Source: JBFHIZ01 sp963666475
GTDB lineage: Bacteria; Bacillota; Clostridia; Lachnospirales; Lachnospiraceae
Direction of reading: 5' to 3'
Length of the DNA: 64,000 bases
NCBI GenBank assembly: GCA_963666475.2
Contig: CAXXJM010000001.1
Location: 930,001 to 994,000, forward strand
Below, one piece after another: positions 61,629 to 64,000 of this stretch. The position numbers and the translations under genes are program-made. Under the pieces are notes generated by a model that saw nothing but the letters and a program-made list of their open reading frames with translations, ran no database searches and was not told the origin of the DNA. The stretch's first letter is position 1; each line of letters starts with the position of its first letter.

Positions 61629-64000
61629 TTAATGATCGGTTCCTAAAATTTCTTTTACTTTGCTTACGGAAGGAACAACATATTCTTTGATCACATTTCC
61701 ATCAGCATCAATGTAACCGAATTCTTCGAGTTTTCTCTTCGTCTCTCTATTAACGGTCTTAACAACATCATCCATTCTTGCACGAAGTGTATCTCCATTT
61801 ACTACAATATCGTTATACGCGTTACTAAGTTCACGCTCTAACATATAACTACCAAGAAGTCTTGGCGCTTCAACGATCTGCTCAGCTTGTTCCATAATGA
61901 TTGCCTTATGTCTCGTTGGGAATGGTAAATTTGCGAAAGCCTCTAGATTAGCGGTTGGCCAAATATACTCTTTTCCGTACATGATTTGAAGTGTTTGCCC
62001 AAACTCTGCTTGAACGGATGCACTCGACCACCATTTCATAAACTCCCATGCCTGAGCTTCTCTCTCTGGATTGCTTTCAAACATCACTGTACTTTCTGCA
62101 CCGCCCGACATATATCTTTTGATTTCCCCTGTTGCTTCATCTACGGTGCCTGGTACCAATGAAATTTCCCAGGAATTCGCAATTTCAGGAGCTGCATTCA
62201 AAATCAGATTGTATGAATTAAAATCTGCAATACCAATTGGAAGATCTCCATTTCGGAAATGCTGATAGAAATTCGGAATATCGACTGGAAGATCATAAAT
62301 TGTAAACAACTCTGTCAACTTTGTAAAACCCTGAATGGACTCTTCATTATTGATTTCAAGATCTAAAATCGTGTCACCATATAATTCACCACCATTTTGG
62401 AAGATTAAAGGTGTGGTCCCATGGAAGTTTCTCATAACCAACATTGGTGCCGTTTGATAATACACGTTCAAACCTCTCATCTGAAGATCTGGAAGCATGG
62501 CTATCAAATCATCCATGGTATTTGGCACTTCAAGATTAAGTTTTCCTAAGATATCTGAACGGGTAAATAATACATAAAAGTTCATCGTTTCCGGAAGAGA
62601 ATAAAGTCCTTCTCCGATAACCGCTGGAACAAGAAGTCCCTCACTGTATCTTCCAAATATTTCTTGATAATCATCAAACTTTGTCAAATCGACAAGTGCT
62701 CCACGAATACCAAGTTCAAATGGTATCGAATAATTAATTCCAGTTGCTACATCCGGAGTATCTCCCGATGCATTTGCCAAAACCAATTTTTGCTGGTCTG
62801 TCATAAGGCATAAATCAACTTCGATTCCCGTTTCCGGAGTAAATTGTTCGTCAATCATTTTCTGCATGATTTCAACATATTGCCTTGGTCTGTTTACCCA
62901 AACCTGTATGTGCTCTTCATTGACATTGCTTGCCGAATACGCTTGTCCAAAAAAGGAATTTACAAATCGCTCAAAAGAAAGACCTAAACTTTGGAATATA
63001 TTTCTTCCTTTTGGTAATTTTGCATCTTCCTGATATAAGTAAATACGATCGATCGAAATATTATTGTCATTGATAACATCGATGAAATTTGCAATCTGTG
63101 TATTGATTGAGTTTACACTCGTTGACAGCTCATCCACGCGATATATCAATTCATTTGGCTCATCCCCTAGACTTTTCAACTGTTTTGCAGCGATAACCAA
63201 ATATGAAAATGCCGCTACATCTTCTGGTTGGTCTGCATCTACGTATTCTGTCGCGAGTTCAGCAAGGTAATAAAGTTCATCTACCCACGCATAAAGTCTC
63301 TCCTGCACATCCGGAATATATTTTGTAAGTTTCAAATCACGATATTTATCTTTGTTGGTTCCAGCAACTTTCGTAACTTCGAGCGAAAGATCGTTGATAC
63401 CATTCATAATCAAATCAACTTCTTCTAATACATAACGGATTTTATCCGCACTAATCGTCATGGATATCGTGTGATTTCCTTCTTCAAGATATACACTTAA
63501 GTTTTCTCCATTTTCATCGACTAAAGTATCTGTTTTGTATTTTGAGGAATAGCCAAGTGAATATCCTTGGAAAGCCGTATTTGGAATCTCCCCATCAATT
63601 CTCCAGTCAATGAACACAGGAAACTCATTCTTCATGGCTTGATAATAGTTGAGTCCCAAATAATAATTTCCTGCTTCTTCTACATGAAATTGATACGTAA
63701 TTTCTTGCCCAGCTGTAGAAAAAGAGTCCGCGTCAACGGTATTCAAAACAGTCGAAGTTGCAGAAATTGGATCTAGCGATGCATCATACTCACCTACTGC
63801 ATGAATGGAAGAATCATTTCTCTCATAAAAATCTTCTCCCTGAATCACAATCAAATCATCTCCTGTAGCGATTTGTGAAGCTGTGTACTCTGAGACTTCA
63901 GATGGGGCTACAAGGGAAATATTTCCCATCAACATAGACCCTTCATTTACACACATCGTAAATTCATGACTTCCTTTTGTAAGTTCTACAAGCAAAGGAT
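61629..64000 (-). CDS. Large sugar-binding protein with N-terminal beta-sandwich (5' end missing)
   Basis: At least 788 residues; the frame stays open to the window edge, so the start and signal peptide are outside. The visible N-terminal 200 residues contain a CBM6/35-like beta-sandwich (GEDFYERNDSSIHAVGEYD, EEAGNYYLGLNYY, LEEGNHTISM), then a helical region (about 220-330), then a solute-binding fold (about 360-780; QVWVNRPRQYVEIMQKMIDEQF, EVDLCLMTDQQKLVLANASGDTPDV, AWEFMKWWSS). The fusion of a sugar-binding sandwich with a transporter binding protein is unusual. First visible gene of the train. Confidence 0.85.
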   Translation of the reverse strand, partial: PLLVELTKGSHEFTMCVNEGSMLMGNISLVAPSEVSEYTASQIATGDDLIVIQGEDFYERNDSSIHAVGEYDASLDPISATSTVLNTVDADSFSTAGQEITYQFHVEEAGNYYLGLNYYQAMKNEFPVFIDWRIDGEIPNTAFQGYSLGYSSKYKTDTLVDENGENLSVYLEEGNHTISMTISADKIRYVLEEVDLIMNGINDLSLEVTKVAGTNKDKYRDLKLTKYIPDVQERLYAWVDELYYLAELATEYVDADQPEDVAAFSYLVIAAKQLKSLGDEPNELIYRVDELSTSVNSINTQIANFIDVINDNNISIDRIYLYQEDAKLPKGRNIFQSLGLSFERFVNSFFGQAYSASNVNEEHIQVWVNRPRQYVEIMQKMIDEQFTPETGIEVDLCLMTDQQKLVLANASGDTPDVATGINYSIPFELGIRGALVDLTKFDDYQEIFGRYSEGLLVPAVIGEGLYSLPETMNFYVLFTRSDILGKLNLEVPNTMDDLIAMLPDLQMRGLNVYYQTAPMLVMRNFHGTTPLIFQNGGELYGDTILDLEINNEESIQGFTKLTELFTIYDLPVDIPNFYQHFRNGDLPIGIADFNSYNLILNAAPEIANSWEISLVPGTVDEATGEIKRYMSGGAESTVMFESNPEREAQAWEFMKWWSSASVQAEFGQTLQIMYGKEYIWPTANLEAFANLPFPTRHKAIIMEQAEQIVEAPRLLGSYMLERELSNAYNDIVVNGDTLRARMDDVVKTVNRETKRKLEEFGYIDADGNVIKEYVVPSVSKVKEILGTDH

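Overview
The window looks like a chromosome segment of a plant-fibre-degrading, low-GC Firmicute of the class Clostridia, most likely a Lachnospiraceae member. The reasons are the AT-rich sequence, strong AGGAGG ribosome binding sites, an archaeal-type aspartyl-tRNA synthetase joined to gatCAB under a T-box leader, LplA/LplB/LplC-type sugar importers without their own ATPase, YesM/YesN two-component genes, and a DUF6171-like small protein. No phage, transposase, CRISPR array or rRNA was seen.

Layout. Positions 161-5667 are housekeeping: a tRNA-Glu(CUC) gene and, on the minus strand, promoter, T-box leader, aspS, gatC, gatA and gatB, which together make Asn-tRNA (and Gln-tRNA) by transamidation. 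Positions 5705-39800 form a locus that fits use of fucosylated, acetylated xyloglucan. It holds cytoplasmic GH2 beta-galactosidase, GH74, two GH31 alpha-xylosidases and a GH95 alpha-L-fucosidase; two cytoplasmic esterase-like proteins; a lipoprotein GH5 endoglucanase; a membrane-anchored multi-module surface protein; a binding-protein/LplB/LplC importer plus YesL; an extra solo binding protein; fucI-fucU-fucA for fucose; an AraC regulator; and a YesM/YesN pair. The implied route is backbone cutting at the cell surface by GH5, capture by the shared beta-sandwich modules, import of large oligosaccharides, then deacetylation, defucosylation, degalactosylation, dexylosylation and backbone cutting inside the cell. 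Fuculokinase, a beta-glucosidase and the importer ATPase are not in the window.

Positions 39876-43989 hold an orphan metal-type ABC-3 permease, a polar amino-acid ABC importer (binding protein, permease, ATPase) behind a recognisable promoter, and a small membrane protein. Positions 44015-50151 hold three GH43 enzymes, one with a very unusual membrane topology, a GH27 enzyme and a DUF6171-like protein. These suggest use of arabinose-containing side chains (arabinan, arabinoxylan or arabinosylated xyloglucan).

Positions 50318-64000 are one long minus-strand gene train: a large binding protein with an N-terminal beta-sandwich (cut by the window edge), two permeases, an NHL-propeller/YIP1-like membrane protein, a secreted DUF5696 protein, two more permeases, a second binding protein and a LamG lipoprotein. 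Two importers packed around an NHL-YIP1/DUF5696 pair is the least understood system here. Together with the unnamed module shared by the GH5 enzyme and the surface protein, it is the best candidate for undescribed biology. All assignments are by reading motifs; no database search was possible.
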